Assembly (NCBI GenBank): GCA_019096065.1
Contig: JAGUCH010000001.1
Location: 13,826,001-13,890,000 of the forward strand
Direction: 5' to 3'
DNA from: Paracyclopina nana
Taxonomy: Eukaryota; Arthropoda; Copepoda; Cyclopoida; Cyclopettidae
DNA length: 64,000 nucleotides
Under the pieces are notes generated by a model. That model was not told where the DNA came from, ran no database searches, and worked only from the letters and a program-made list of their open reading frames with translations. The position numbers and the translations under genes were made by a program. Within the stretch, counting starts at the first letter, position 1; each line of letters begins with the position of its first letter. Positions 11,748 through 23,439 of the stretch are shown one piece after another.

Positions 11748-14096
11748 ATGCAGCTCCTCCAAGTTACGATCGCAATCTTGACATGCCTCTTGGGATCATC
11801 GTATTTTTCCAGTGCATTTTACGTGGGTAAGCTGAGCTGACAGCCAATTCATCACTAGTTCAATTCATTAAGTTCACATCTGCTGCCATAAAGATTGTTT
11901 CTTCAAAAACATCTTGTACAAGGCTTCTGAGGCATTATTATGATGACCTCATGGTGTTGCGGTTTCCTCGAGTTTATTAATTTATCAATGGTATGCATTA
12001 ATAGCGCGAGGAAGAAGCGGCCAACTTTGTGAAACGTGCCAAAGACTTTTTTGAAGCTTTTGTGAGACTTTCTTCGCTCGCAACAGATTTTCACCTACAT
12101 CTTTCTATTGCACTTCCAGAGATGCAGGCTCTTTTATTTGTAAATGTTTACATACGGAAATGCTAGACAATCGCTCGATTTTCACCCAAAACAAGTCAGC
12201 TGTTTTAAGCTGGAAAACCCGCACTAATACGTATCATGTTCGAAGGATAGAATAAGCTGTAGCTTACCTTGCTCTTGGTGTCATATATTCGTCGCGAGCA
12301 CTTTTCAAAGAAAGCGTGTTTGTTTTGTTTTTTGTTTACAACACGATCTCACGCGTCGGAACTTTCTAAATATGTAGCGCAACCTAGCATAATTATAAAA
12401 ATTATTTAGGACAAAACAAAACGCTGGATTGCTCAAGAGGACATCCTTTCATGCCCAGCCCGTATGATTGTCACAGTTTTTACCGCTGCTTTGACAGCGT
12501 TTCGCCTCCAATCAAGATGAGCTGCGGCTTTCTAATGTTCAATCCTTTGCTGAGCACTTGTGACTGGCCTTCAAACGCCATCAGAGTTAGACAAGAATGT
12601 GGATCCACATTTTCCTATTTCTCGAGAAACATTCCTTCACATCGAATCTCATCCACGGCTGCAACGACGACTACCACCACGCCTTCGACGACAGCCAAAC
12701 CAGCAGCCGAAGCTTACAATATGTACCAACCAGAATTTGCCATGAGTGCTTCACCCATTGTTTTCTTGCAGCCCGAGCAGAAAGTACCACGCTACTACAA
12801 TATGGGCAAAAGTGCAGTAGCACCTAAGGGGTATAATTCAATTTAGATTGCCTTTAATATTGCATGGACTAGCTTTCAAAAATATCGCATGCAGTCTGTG
12901 GCGCTGCTACCACTGCACTGGTAGTACTATAATAATTGACTTTGGCTTCAGCCCGATATCCGAGTCCTTATCTTAATTCTTATAACCACATTTGGTATGG
13001 ATATCTCCAAACTTTGCACCACGCACCACTCACGCGCATAGCTATAGAAATGCAGTTCTCTAGAATCGGCTCGCTTTTTTGCAGCAGACCAAAAAAGAAT
13101 GCAGATAAAGGCGGTGGAATCCCAACACTTTTCGAGATCATCCTTGATCCCGAGAGAGTTTTGAAGCTCGAGGAAAGGGAAGAAGTGGAGCCCTCACTTT
13201 TTGATATCGTGCTCAGGCCCGAAGTATTCATCACGGGGCCGCAAAGGCCTCAGAACCCGAACGACTACACTCAATTCCGATATGAATTCACAACAACAAC
13301 GACGACAACAACAACAACTACTACTACAACTACAACGTCTACTACCACGACTACAACGACGACTACAACTGAAAGTACCACGACAACAAGTCCGACTACA
13401 CCACCGAGTCGAATGAATTCCGAGAGAAAATTGGAAGTGGCCAGAACGACCACCACGGTGGCCAGTATCACGACAATGAAATCATACACTTCTGCCGCTG
13501 CTGTGGCTGCGAGACCTGCGACTATCTTTTTTGCCTCGAGATTCGGCCAAGCAAGGCCTGACCCTCAATGCTTGTGTCCGTGCTCCAGCAAAAACTCAAG
13601 AATAATGGAAAACAAGGACCCTTTTGAGACCCAGAAGATTTTGTTTGAATTGGGCAGAGGATTCAGCACGGAAGATCCCATTACTACCGATACACCTGAA
13701 GATACCACCACCATCGACCCCTTGGAAATTTACAGCGACCAAGACCTCAACCTTGAGCCAGAGGAGAAACCCAAGATATCCACCTACTACCCTCTGGATG
13801 ATGATGTTGAGGATGAAGTCACCACGACCCAAGAGCCTCCAGAGGCTGCAGAAAAGCATTACTTCCAAGCTTTCGAATTTGCAGATTTGGTCAGCAACAA
13901 AATCGACGATGAGGATGGCCAAGCCAAGCCCAGCAAGGAGATTGTCAACTGTATTGGTGAATTTCTTGGCTGCATCGAGCACAAAAACGACGACGAGCTC
14001 GAGTTGACGGCCAGAGCCAAAAATTGCTACCAATTGTTCCAAGATTGCAGCGGATCTGTCATTCTCATCCCAGATTTGTACCCTCCAAAGATATGA
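11748..14096 (+). CDS. Secreted single-CBM14 (peritrophin-A) protein with Thr-rich mucin domain
   Basis: Three exons with matching phases: 11748-11826, 12410-12830 and 13085-14096 (503 aa). Exon 1 encodes a signal peptide (MQLLQVTIAILTCLLG...). Residues about 34-90 form one CBM14 domain with the expected six cysteines (C34, C47, C53, C65, C77, C90) and the aromatic YDCHSFYRC and FNPLLSTCDWP segments, so it should bind chitin in cuticle or peritrophic matrix. A tract of about 35 mostly Thr residues (near 13288-13395), probably O-glycosylated, follows two similar LFEIILDPE / LFDIVLRPE segments. The C-terminus is acidic with paired cysteines (CIGEFLGC, NCYQLFQDC). The single domain recalls CPAP1-type cuticle proteins, but the long mucin tail is unusual. 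The second donor (GG|GTATAA) is the weakest splice site. Confidence 0.8.
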
Positions 14097-15969
14097 AATA
14101 AGTAAGATTTAGTGGCATACTATAACCCAGCAGCTGCTGCTGCGTGAAGGATAATCCAAAATATACGCTATAGTGCCTTTTTCGCCTCATTTTGACTTAA
14201 GCCCAACGGAGCTGTAGAGTACGCGCGTTTGCAGTATATGAACGATTTACCTCTAGAAAAAGAATGGAAATTCATTTCTCCCACTCTAAGTTTTTTCCTA
14301 TATTCCACATGAGCAGAATGTTAATTTGCCAAAAGGAGCAGAGAAGACAAGTAAAAGTAGGTTCATGAAATTACACGAGCACGAAAAAAGGACAACCTTG
14401 AATAAAAGGGCCCATTTTTCACACAACGCAAGTTATTATTCCCCCAAGAAGGAGCCTTTAAAGTGGCAGCTTTCACTCTTAATGATTATGACATCTTGGC
14501 ATGGGTTCAAAGTGCCAACGACTTGCGCAATAAGCCAAACAAAAGACATCCCCGTTTGCAAAGAAGCCAATTTACTCGGCCTATATAAAAGTATACCTCA
14601 GTTAATTCCGATTTGGTACGTGAACAATGAAAGAAAACTTGCTTTGACGTAGCCGCAAAAAAGAGTGGCAGGAAATCAATTTTTCTTTAATTAATGCCTT
14701 ACTTCTGCTATAATGGGCAGAAACGAAGCCTCTGGAGGTGGTCAAAAGCAAGCTTTTTCCGTTTCCGACTTTGTGGGAGGAATTGAAGACGTCCATTTTG
14801 GGTAGGCATGCACAAAAGCAGGAATGGTGTCTGTCCAACTGAGCCAGTGGTCAATTTATTTCTCTTTTGAAGATTGGCGAAAAACGGCGGCGGCCGAATA
14901 ACGATAATCAATACCATTATTTTTTGGAGCCTAGACGAGCCTTGCATGTACTCTCAAGTAGCAGCGCAGTTCATTTGTGTAGTTTGAAAAAATCAAAGAA
15001 GTTGGCAAACTCTCTTCCATACATACCCTCAGGACTACCAGCAGTTAATTGGGTTACTGTTGCTGAAGAACAGCAAAAAAGTTCACGTCGAGGGCAACTC
15101 CCATTGCAACAACTAGCAGCTAGCCCTTTGATTACAACGCCAAGTTATAAATGACCTTTCTTGATAATCAGCATATTTCCCTGACTATCTCATGTTTAGA
15201 AAGAAAACTCTTACAGCAGCAGCAGCAGCTGTAGTGGCCTTTAATGGCATATGTTGTCTGAAAAGGGCTGCATCACATTGGGGGAATTGGCTCTCTTTCA
15301 TGGCTGAGGGAGAGAATCGAAACGTTCTGATACCACGTTTGCCTAAAAAATGGACCATCGTAGTAGTATTGGATTTTGGGGTGATTACAGTCCACCTCGA
15401 GGTGCTTCATTACATGACCCAAACTATCCCGAATTTTAGATTCCCTGCGAGACTAGTGAAGAAAGTTGCGCTGCTCCAATTCAGCCACTATACCAAGGTA
15501 TGTACCATACACTGCTGTAGGATCAGTAGAATGTACTTGCAAATAAGGATGCACCAAGAACTCTTCATGGCAATAGACAAAACTTTTCCTGCTCAAAACT
15601 TCCACGTTGATGTGTCGTCGTCGCACTAGCATATATAGTACTCTACAGGACCAGGATGAAAACTGCTGCTACTATACTATAGACAGACTAGCTAAGTATC
15701 CCAGGCTTGCAACAACATCTCGTATTGCTCGAGCGAACGCGTAATTTGTGCGCTTTTTATTACAATTGCTCATAGCTGCACACTGGATTGATGATGGGAG
15801 TGTTCAGACTAACTTTTCAAAAAGTTGAAACAATCATCTTGTTTAAGCATACTACACTTAACCTTAATTGGACTATTATCAACTATGGCTCGAGAGAAGT
15901 TAGTTTTAGAGAAAGTAACGAACAAAAGAAGTAGCAGGTATTCTGCTCAATTTCAATTCCAGACTTGCC
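14097..15969. other. Gene-free stretch
   Basis: No supported gene. A TATATAAAAG lies near 14583, but the next ATG is followed by an early stop. A short CAGCAG run near 15215 is a simple repeat. Confidence 0.4.
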
Positions 15970-17484
15970 ATGGGGAGTGAAAGTCTCTGGATTGAGTTGA
16001 TTTTAATGCGTGATGAAAACGTGGCAATTTTGAAATGGGAACTAATCAAGTCAACGCTCACTGCTCTTGGCTTAATTGTATGCGGAGTTGTCAACAGTAC
16101 TTGCAAATACCTAATCATCAACTTTGTGCGAAAGTATGCTCCCAAAGGCCGCCCAATCAACACTTTCACGCTTATAGATCAGGTAATCAGCTTACATATT
16201 CTCCCTCAGTTATGGATGCTAAAACTGCGTTTGACTTTGAACGCTTAAATAGGCATATAGAGTGAACATAAGGTAGGGAAAGGTTGGCATGTTTTTATCT
16301 TGAACAAGGAAAAAATACTGATTCAAGGCTAAGGTAGGCTTGGTTGATTCGTGGTAAGATTTCGGGCAAGGCGCAGATGAACACTCTCTAATTAGAATTC
16401 ATAAGTTAAGCTAGCATTATAAAGATTTGAGCCAGCACAGTCACATTTCAATTGGAAGAATGAATGAAGTACTTACTGATTTTTACAACAAATTGTTGCA
16501 TTCACTTCAACGACTTATAAGTAACTGATGAAACTAGCTGACATTAGAAGCAGGATGGCTCGCCCAGCAATGAAGACTCATTTTTTTTATCCTAGCTGAG
16601 TTCGGTGTCATTTCTCAGATTGGATATCAAGGCTATGGAAGGTTGCGCGACGCACTGCATGGATAAACGATGTTGCTAATTCTCGATCGGCTCAAACGGA
16701 CAATTATTTTTAGGCATTGCAGTTGGGACTCTCCGCGATTTTCACCATCGCCCTGGTTGGTTCCATCATGGCTGAAACGGCCATTGGTGACGTCTTTGGC
16801 TACTTTGGCTGCACCATCCTGTGGTTTGTGGTAACGCTACACAATTGTTGCGTAACAAGTGGGGCGTTCACGATGGCACTTTTTCGAATGGCTGCAGTCT
16901 ACTTGCGCCATTCGCCGCTATCAAGATATTTGCGGAACAAGGCTACGGTCAAGATAGTGGTTGCTTTCGAGGCGACGGTCATAACAATTTCCATCATTCC
17001 TACTTGGATTGGCAAAGAAACCTCTGGATCAACTTTGGTCACGCAGTTTTGCTACGGCCGATCAAGCGCCATGGAAGTAATCTTGATGAGGTATCAAGGA
17101 GTTCCGGATGAAACTTTAACCTTTGGTATGATCATGATAACTACAACCTTCATGATGGTTCAAGGCTTGGTTGTTGGTGAACTGGTCATTTACATTGCCA
17201 TGTTTCGCTACTTGAGGGAGCACAACAAATCAATGGCTGCCACGGTTACTCGAGAAGAGCTGAGAAGGCGCCACAAAGGGAATGTGATCAACTTGACCGG
17301 TCAAGCTGTGTCATGCTTGGTGTCAACCCTAACCATAACAGGCATGATTGTGATGGTGAAGATTGACAACAACCATTTCTTCTCTCCAGCCTCAATCAAT
17401 TGCTTTTTTATCCTTGCTTATGCTCTGAACAGCATAGCCTTTATTTCAGCCTCACCTGAGCTAAGGCGAGCATATTTCAATTAA
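15970..17484 (+). CDS. Orphan rhodopsin-like 7TM receptor
   Basis: Two exons, 15970-16182 and 16714-17484, join in phase 0 across a 531-bp intron (327 aa). Exon 1 gives an N-terminus and TM1 with the conserved Asn (GLIVCGVVNSTCKYLI), then an intracellular loop ending RPINTFTLIDQ. Exon 2 gives six more hydrophobic segments: TM3 ends FRMAAVYL in place of a classical DRY, loop 3 is basic (REELRRRHKGN), and TM7 runs into SPELRRAYF, a short helix-8-like tail. NPxxY is replaced by an ALNSIAF segment. Both cysteines for a TM3-ECL2 disulphide look available. The receptor is probably a G-protein-coupled receptor of an arthropod orphan group; the ligand is unknown. The start is the first ATG giving a phase-consistent exon. 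Confidence 0.7.
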
Positions 17485-20400
17485 TTTATTTTGTCCTTAA
17501 TGCAGCATGAGGTAAAGGCAAGAGGCCAGCGTCAATAGAGCATACATTTCTCAAAGTAGTAGTAGTCTATCGTATACCTTATTTAGGGGATACAGGAAAT
17601 TTGTAGAGGATGTAGCTACAAATTGCTTTTTTTATGGATAATGGTATGTCACATGTTCTAATGAGCTAAGAAATGCAAATGAATGTTCTGGTTTTCATGG
17701 GTGGTGATTGCATCATTTGTAAAAATCTATATCAACAACAGCACTTACTTCAATCAAAATATCTACCTAACTAGGCAACGAAAATAGAAGATACGTCTTC
17801 GCTCATGTAAACGCAGTTCAAATGTATTTCAGCCTCGAGCTTTGTTGTTGGCCCTTCGAGGAAATCGAGGTCAACTTTGTAGATGTAGTATTCCATCGCG
17901 GGACAGAAAGATCAAAGGTGTGGACAAAAGCGTCGTCCTCGTCCATATTTGTGGCTTTTGTTCAAATTGAGGCCAAAGTCAATACTGTGAGATTGCGAAA
18001 AAGAGGGAAAAGTGCAGTACATTCAACCTTGGCAATAATAATTGAACGGACAAGGATCAGGGGTTGCTTCTGGGCCGACCGCATATGCTATGCCTAACGT
18101 GCCAAGCATAATAATAAATTGTCCCTGAATGTCAACTCCAAGAATTCCACAAAAACACGCAAGCTCGCAGAAAAGCCTTCGAGCTTCGCCTGCGAAAAGC
18201 CAGAAACGGATGTTATGCCGCGAAACCACAAAACCCATTTTAAATGTTCATTAGTTATTTCATAAATGGCGCGTAACGAAAGCAGCGCCGCCTAGCGGTT
18301 GGAATATTAACAACTAGATAAGGAGGAGCAAGTAGACGCTTCATGAATATGCTGATGTCGGTCTGTTTGAAATTCCAGCTTGGTACTTTCCCACCATAAT
18401 TGACTTTGAATCCCTTTCGCTACCAATCGTGAGCGCCAAGAAATGAATCAGGCAACTATTTTGCCCCATGTATTATGGAGGGAATCCCACTTTTTCCCCA
18501 AGAAAAAACTGTTGACCAGAAGATGGGGAAATTTTTTCCTCTGGCCCATTGAAGATAGAAAGAGGTGAATCTGGAATCTGTCTGCGAGAAGGGGGAAGGA
18601 AAAACGAATTTCCTTTAGCGAGAGTTGAATGGACAAAAAATCGAGCATAAAAGCGTTTTGTGTGACACATCAGGCATGATATAACAATTCAAAGCTGGCC
18701 CATTTCGAAACTGGGCCACCAGAAGGGAGTCAATCTCATTACATCAAATGTAAGGCAGATGCGACATGCCAGCACATTGCACTAATTTGAAAAGATAAAT
18801 GAAAAATCGTCTACTTTATTATTGTCTGAAAATCACCATTATCATGGGCATCCATTGAAAATGTGGTTTTTTTTCATTTGACTATCGAGGTTGCGCAGCG
18901 CAGTTTTTCACCTTCCGACGAGGGACCCAAATAATTGCTTTATCACCGTTAATTTAGCCTTGAAGTGGTGTTATTCCCAGATTTAGTTTTTCAGGATTCG
19001 CAGTGAATCACGTTTTTCTGGGAATGAGAAGAGGAAAGTGGAAGAAATTGAGCCGCTCAAGCAAACATGAGGCATGACGACACTTTGCAATTTCAGGCTT
19101 AATCTGAGGCTTTTGAGCTCTGACGAAGGAACTTTGAGGCCGCTCGAATAGAACGGATCTGGCCAGGATTTGGCCTCTCAAGCCAACTGGCAAAAAGCTC
19201 AAAATCCACTTCTTCTCTTTTTTTGCAGTCTGGCGGAGATTAGGGGAGAGAATCGCAGAAACTCTGTCTTAATTTGTCATAATTAGCAGAATAGCTCTTG
19301 AAATGTCACTTGAATAGAATTTTATCCCATGCTTGAATTTCGTCTCTGCGTCTTGAAGCCTCAGCCCACGATTTATCAGATTAAGTTGCAGTAGTGCATG
19401 ACACGCAGGCCTTTGTTTCCTTAAAGTTATTCGGAAGTGGACTGCATTTAAAAAAAGATTTCCTATTCACCGAGCCGCGTGCAGCCGAATAGTTCCGCAT
19501 TGTTCGTCTTTACTGATCCACGTTTTTTTGCTCCTATATCTATTTTGTGAGATGATGACTGATGATGATTTGAAACATGAGAAAAAAGCGGAGTAAGGGT
19601 CAGCAGCAACACACACATGTTATTTCACAGCTGTAGGTACGTACTCGCATGATTTCTGCTCAAATGTCCCCTGCATAACTTAGAACACGATTCACATGAC
19701 CATAAATAAACACGTTCATATCCACTGGAATCTGGTTTTCAGCCGGTTTTTGTTTAAACTTCGATGTTGCTTTTGCCACGCTCGTTGTAAGGAAGTTGAA
19801 AATAACTCAAATTCGAATTTACATTGATTCCTGCTATTCTGCGCTTTTATGCAGTTTACGGTGATGATTCTTCATTTTGAGCATAAAAAGCCGCCCACAA
19901 AATTGAGCGCACGCCCAATTTAAAAGAGTACAATCATGGTGGGCGTGTCACACGTTTTTGGCGCTAATCTAATAATCTCGTGAATTTTTTCGTGAAAATA
20001 GTTCTTCAATATTGAATGAGTGTTGTAAGTATTTCCCACCAAGCTCATCAAGGAGTGATTCAGTATTGCTCATTCTAATAGCCGTTGTCCTTGTGACAAA
20101 TGTTGCATTTGCGGTTTTGTGGATCTTGACTAATGCTGCAGTGGCTTGCACCGAATGCCCCGCAGTTTCCTTAAAAAATTGTCATTGTTTTCCTTTCATT
20201 ATTTTCCTACTTATGCAGACGGATATGAAGTTTGGAGGCCGTTTTGTGAGTAATTCCATCATATCAAGTTCGTGCGAGGCATTAAAAAGCCATTTACGAC
20301 TTCTATTTAGCCTGATGCATGTCACATTTTCAAAGGCGGAAACGTGCGACTCTACTAATAGGCAAATTGGCGAGGGTCCTTTTTCAAATGTTATTGCACG

Positions 20401-21211
20401 CTGTTTTACGATCCGGTCAAGAGCTTCTTTTGCCAGTTTTTTCGATGTGCACTTCCCCGAAAAAAAGGCTAGTTTTTATGTACTTCATCTCTTCTGGCCT
20501 TGAACGTCCTGCGTCTAATTAGCCCAATTTCGATCTAATCAAGGTTGAATCAGTCACTTGAAAAAGGTCGATATCATTCCATAGTAGCATGGTGGGACAT
20601 TTCAACGACAGGCCTCAAAATGGGTAAGAAATACTGGTTTTTGTCGAACGGTATATGGTAATTGCACCCTTTGGCAACAAAGGAGTCTCCTTAGAGCAAG
20701 GACGTGAGAATGTAAAAAATGCTCCAAATTCACGCAATGCGCTCTGACCGTTTAATATGCACGAATCCTCGGGGAACGGTAATAACATCAGAGTTTTAAG
20801 GCCGAATTATGAGAAAGATTTATAAGTGGAAAGATTTGGGCTATAAGATCGACAAATTTTGGCACTTTGGGTAATAAGGCCGAAATTAGCTAAAGGGCTT
20901 AAAATTAAGTCTTCATAGGTCTTACATGAGCAATTCGGGTGCAATTAGAATTTTAGCGTTCGATCAAAAATCCAGGTGATTCGATACAAAAATCTCCGAC
21001 CATTTCGATCTTAAAATCTAAATATCGGTACATCAATTCTCTCTTATCTCAACAAAAACGATGAATCACTACAGTTACGCTCTCTTTGTCCGCGCAAATA
21101 GAAGACAAATGATGCTCGCAAATGGACAAAAACTGGAAATTGACACTTTCGTCTGCCAACAAAGCGAACTGGACCAGCCACATAAAGGCCTTTGTCATTT
21201 GCGAAATGAGG
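17485..21211. other. Long gene-free stretch
   Basis: About 3.7 kb without a supportable gene. A minus-strand frame at 18023-18238 and a plus-strand hydrophobic frame at 20012-20503 were considered and rejected. No repeat array is obvious by eye. Confidence 0.4.
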
Positions 21212-21218
21212 AAAAAAA
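21212..21218 (-). terminator. Pol III terminator of the tRNA-Gln
   Basis: Seven consecutive T residues on the minus strand lie a few bases past the tRNA 3' end, as expected for RNA polymerase III termination. Confidence 0.8.
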
Positions 21219-21221
21219 TTC

Positions 21222-21293
21222 AGGTCCCACCGAGATTTGAACTCGGATCGCTGGATTCAAAGTCCAGAGTGCTAACCATTACACCATGGGACC
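21222..21293 (-). tRNA. tRNA-Gln (anticodon UUG)
   Basis: The 72-nt minus-strand sequence folds as a full cloverleaf. The acceptor stem is GGTCCCA paired with TGGGACC, the D arm includes box A TGGTGTAATGGTTAGCAC, the anticodon stem CTGGA/TCCAG surrounds loop CTTTGAA (anticodon TTG), and the T arm holds box B GAGTTCAAATCTC. It has no intron and is followed by a T7 terminator. It matches my recollection of the animal tRNA-Gln consensus. It differs from the degenerate tRNA-like repeats at 35-39.6 kb by being intact throughout, so it is likely a functional gene. Confidence 0.95.
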
Positions 21294-22503
21294 GCTTTCT
21301 TCAAAATGGAACAACGGGCGAAAACACATTTTTGTTCAACGTGCGCTAAATTGTCTTTACGCAATTTCACCCTCTTGCTTCACCCTCGTGAAACTATCGT
21401 AACATAACACTAATCCCAAGCTCTATAAAAGTAATGATTTTCCAGGAAGAAGTTTCAAATATAAAAGGGGTTTGTGAGATGGTCGTCAATTTTAAGGAGG
21501 CAACTTATTCATGTTCTATGAGGGCGGGGCAGAAGCCTCTAAAAATAATCGCGCAAGTTATGTAGCTCGGCTACTACACAGTATGTGCAGTACCCTGGCA
21601 GCTCACTTTCTCCTGTCGTGAAACTTGGAAACTTTGAGTTCCGTGAGTCTTGCTCGCATTCCTGGGGCATCATGCACCCATCTCATGAGGGCATCCCTAC
21701 CCTTGAAAAGGATTGCGCCGCAATTTTCGTAATCGCGACCAAGGACAATTGGCGAGCCAATTTCACCTTCAGCGGTTACTTCCCGGCCTCGTGCGACAAT
21801 TAAAGGAGCCTTATATTGCGCGAGTTTGCATCATGCAAAGTCCACGCGCGCGTGCCATCAAATCTTTGCTCGGCTCGCGTTACGTAATGGCTTGAACGGT
21901 GCGTGGATTGGCCGTTTTTGCGAGGAGGAGCTCAAGTTGGGGGAGTACGTAACGGCCGCGGTGATGTTTCAAGGCCACGGGCAACAATGTCCCGTTGTTT
22001 CCACGGATCAACGTACTACGACCGCGCGAGGCATGCGACGGAGCTCGACCCGCCGCGCGGTCCGCAGTTCCGGGTAGGCCATCGGCGCAGCTCTAGCGCG
22101 ACCAGGAAGCCCCCGAAGATCGCGAGGTGGGCAGAGTCTTTCTTGCTCAGTTCTCGTTCGAGCCTTGGTGGCGAAGGACTTTGCCGATTGATTTGAAAGC
22201 TATGCGTCCGACCAAGAGGGCGAAGGGTTGCGATTGATCCGACGTACGATCGACGGCATTATTGGCAGCAGGTCGCCTCCTCCGCAGGCAGGAGCAGTGA
22301 GAAGTAGGACATCTGCCGCGGTCCCCGGTCTTTGTTGCAGCGTAGCATTCCACTGGCAAATCCACGGTGAGCTGGCTGTGTGTGAGTGACTACGTAGCTG
22401 GCGCGCATCCAATCTTCCTCCGTGGCATTGGAGCGGTCTAGTTGGTGATCCGAAGCGGAGCGAGCGAGAAGTTGCCGCCAGCCAGAAGTGGGTCAGCAGC
22501 AAC
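21294..22503. other. Non-coding DNA turning GC-rich before the CRAL-TRIO gene
   Basis: From about 21.85 kb the base composition rises sharply and CpG becomes frequent, continuing into the intronless gene at 22504. This may be a CpG-rich promoter or part of the same compositionally distinct block. Open frames here overlap one another and look like GC-driven artefacts. Confidence 0.45.
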
Positions 22504-23439
22504 ATGCCGGAGAAGGTGGAAAGGAGCCTCCGACCGCCGGCGTGGGGCCGCGGGGAGCCCGAGGAGAACCCGAAGGTGCGGAAGCGCGCGCTGCGCGAGC
22601 TGCGCGACTGGTTAAAGCTGCAGGAGCACATCAGCGGCTGCCGCCACGACAACGGCTTCCTCCTGCGCTTCCTCCGCATGAAGAAGTTCGAGGTGGGCGA
22701 CACCATCAAGGTGCTCGACAAGTACCTGAGGATGCGGACGCAGAACCCCTCCTGGTTCGCCGCGCTGGACGTGCGCGAGGCCAAGCTGAACCAGCTCATC
22801 AGCGACGGCTACTGCTTCGTGCTGCCCGAGCGGGACGCCAAAGGCCGCAAGGTCGTCTACAGCCGCGCCGCCGCCATGGACGCCAGCCGGTTCACGGCGA
22901 CGGACGTGATGCGCGCCCACCTCCTCACCTTCGAGGCCCTGCTCGAGGACGAGGAGGTGCAGCTGCACGGGGTCACGTACGTGTTCGACGAGCGGGACGT
23001 CAACTGGAGCCACATCAGCGTGTGGACGCCGTCCGAGGTGTCGAAGGCGTTCTCGTGCTGCGAGCGGGCCCTGCCCATCCGACACCGCGAGATCCACTTC
23101 GTCCACCTGCCCTGGACCATGTCGCTCGTCTTCCAGTTCGCCAAGTCGCTGCTCAGCCAGAAGCTGCGCGAGCGCTTCACCACCCACGCCAACTTCGAGA
23201 AGCTCGGCGACCACGTCCCCGCCTCCATTCTGCCCGCCGAGGTCGGGGGCAGGGTGCCCATGGCCGACATGATCGACCAGTGGAAGGCTGTGCTGGAGAA
23301 CCGCCGCGAGGCCATCCTCGCCCTAGATCGGGTCGAATACGGGATCGAGAACGCGGCGGTCAAAGACAATAAAATTACCTCAAGTGAGGCCGTCATCGAC
23401 GTCATGTCCTCAGTGTGCAAGATCGAAGTGTCCTCGTGA
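22504..23439 (+). CDS. CRAL-TRIO (Sec14-like) lipid-binding protein, intronless and GC-rich
   Basis: A single exon of 311 aa. Residues about 25-80 match the CRAL-TRIO N-terminal helical domain (RELRDWLKLQEHISGCR, then DNGFLLRFLRMKKFEV). Residues about 95-255 match the CRAL-TRIO lipid-binding fold, ending with the family's HFVHLPWTMSLVFQFAKSLL and KLRERFTTHANFEKL segments and a DHVPASILPAEVGG turn. The family includes alpha-tocopherol transfer protein, clavesins and retinaldehyde-binding protein; such proteins carry small hydrophobic ligands in the cytosol. The exact ligand cannot be told. GC content, especially at third positions, is far above that of neighbouring genes. With the absence of introns this suggests a retrocopy or a GC-rich isochore. 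Confidence 0.88.
   Translation: MPEKVERSLRPPAWGRGEPEENPKVRKRALRELRDWLKLQEHISGCRHDNGFLLRFLRMKKFEVGDTIKVLDKYLRMRTQNPSWFAALDVREAKLNQLISDGYCFVLPERDAKGRKVVYSRAAAMDASRFTATDVMRAHLLTFEALLEDEEVQLHGVTYVFDERDVNWSHISVWTPSEVSKAFSCCERALPIRHREIHFVHLPWTMSLVFQFAKSLLSQKLRERFTTHANFEKLGDHVPASILPAEVGGRVPMADMIDQWKAVLENRREAILALDRVEYGIENAAVKDNKITSSEAVIDVMSSVCKIEVSS

Noticed and set aside
13201-14042. Overlapping Gln-, Val- and Leu-rich frames
   Set aside because: Shadows of the ACN (Thr) codon tract in other frames of the CBM14 gene.
15192-15629. 145-codon plus-strand frame after a CAG run
   Set aside because: No domain, promoter or splice support; composition is unremarkable.
18023-18238. Minus-strand frame ending in a short Cys-bearing peptide (PDPCPFNYYC)
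   Set aside because: Only two cysteines, no proper splice into a downstream exon in phase, and the hydrophobic part is too short for a clear signal peptide.
20012-20503. Plus-strand frame with a hydrophobic stretch and cysteines
   Set aside because: No splice signals, no promoter, and composition consistent with AT-rich non-coding DNA; an overlapping frame exists on the other strand.
22488-23372. Several long frames overlapping the CRAL-TRIO gene on both strands
   Set aside because: High GC removes stop codons in all frames; only the frame with CRAL-TRIO motifs is real.
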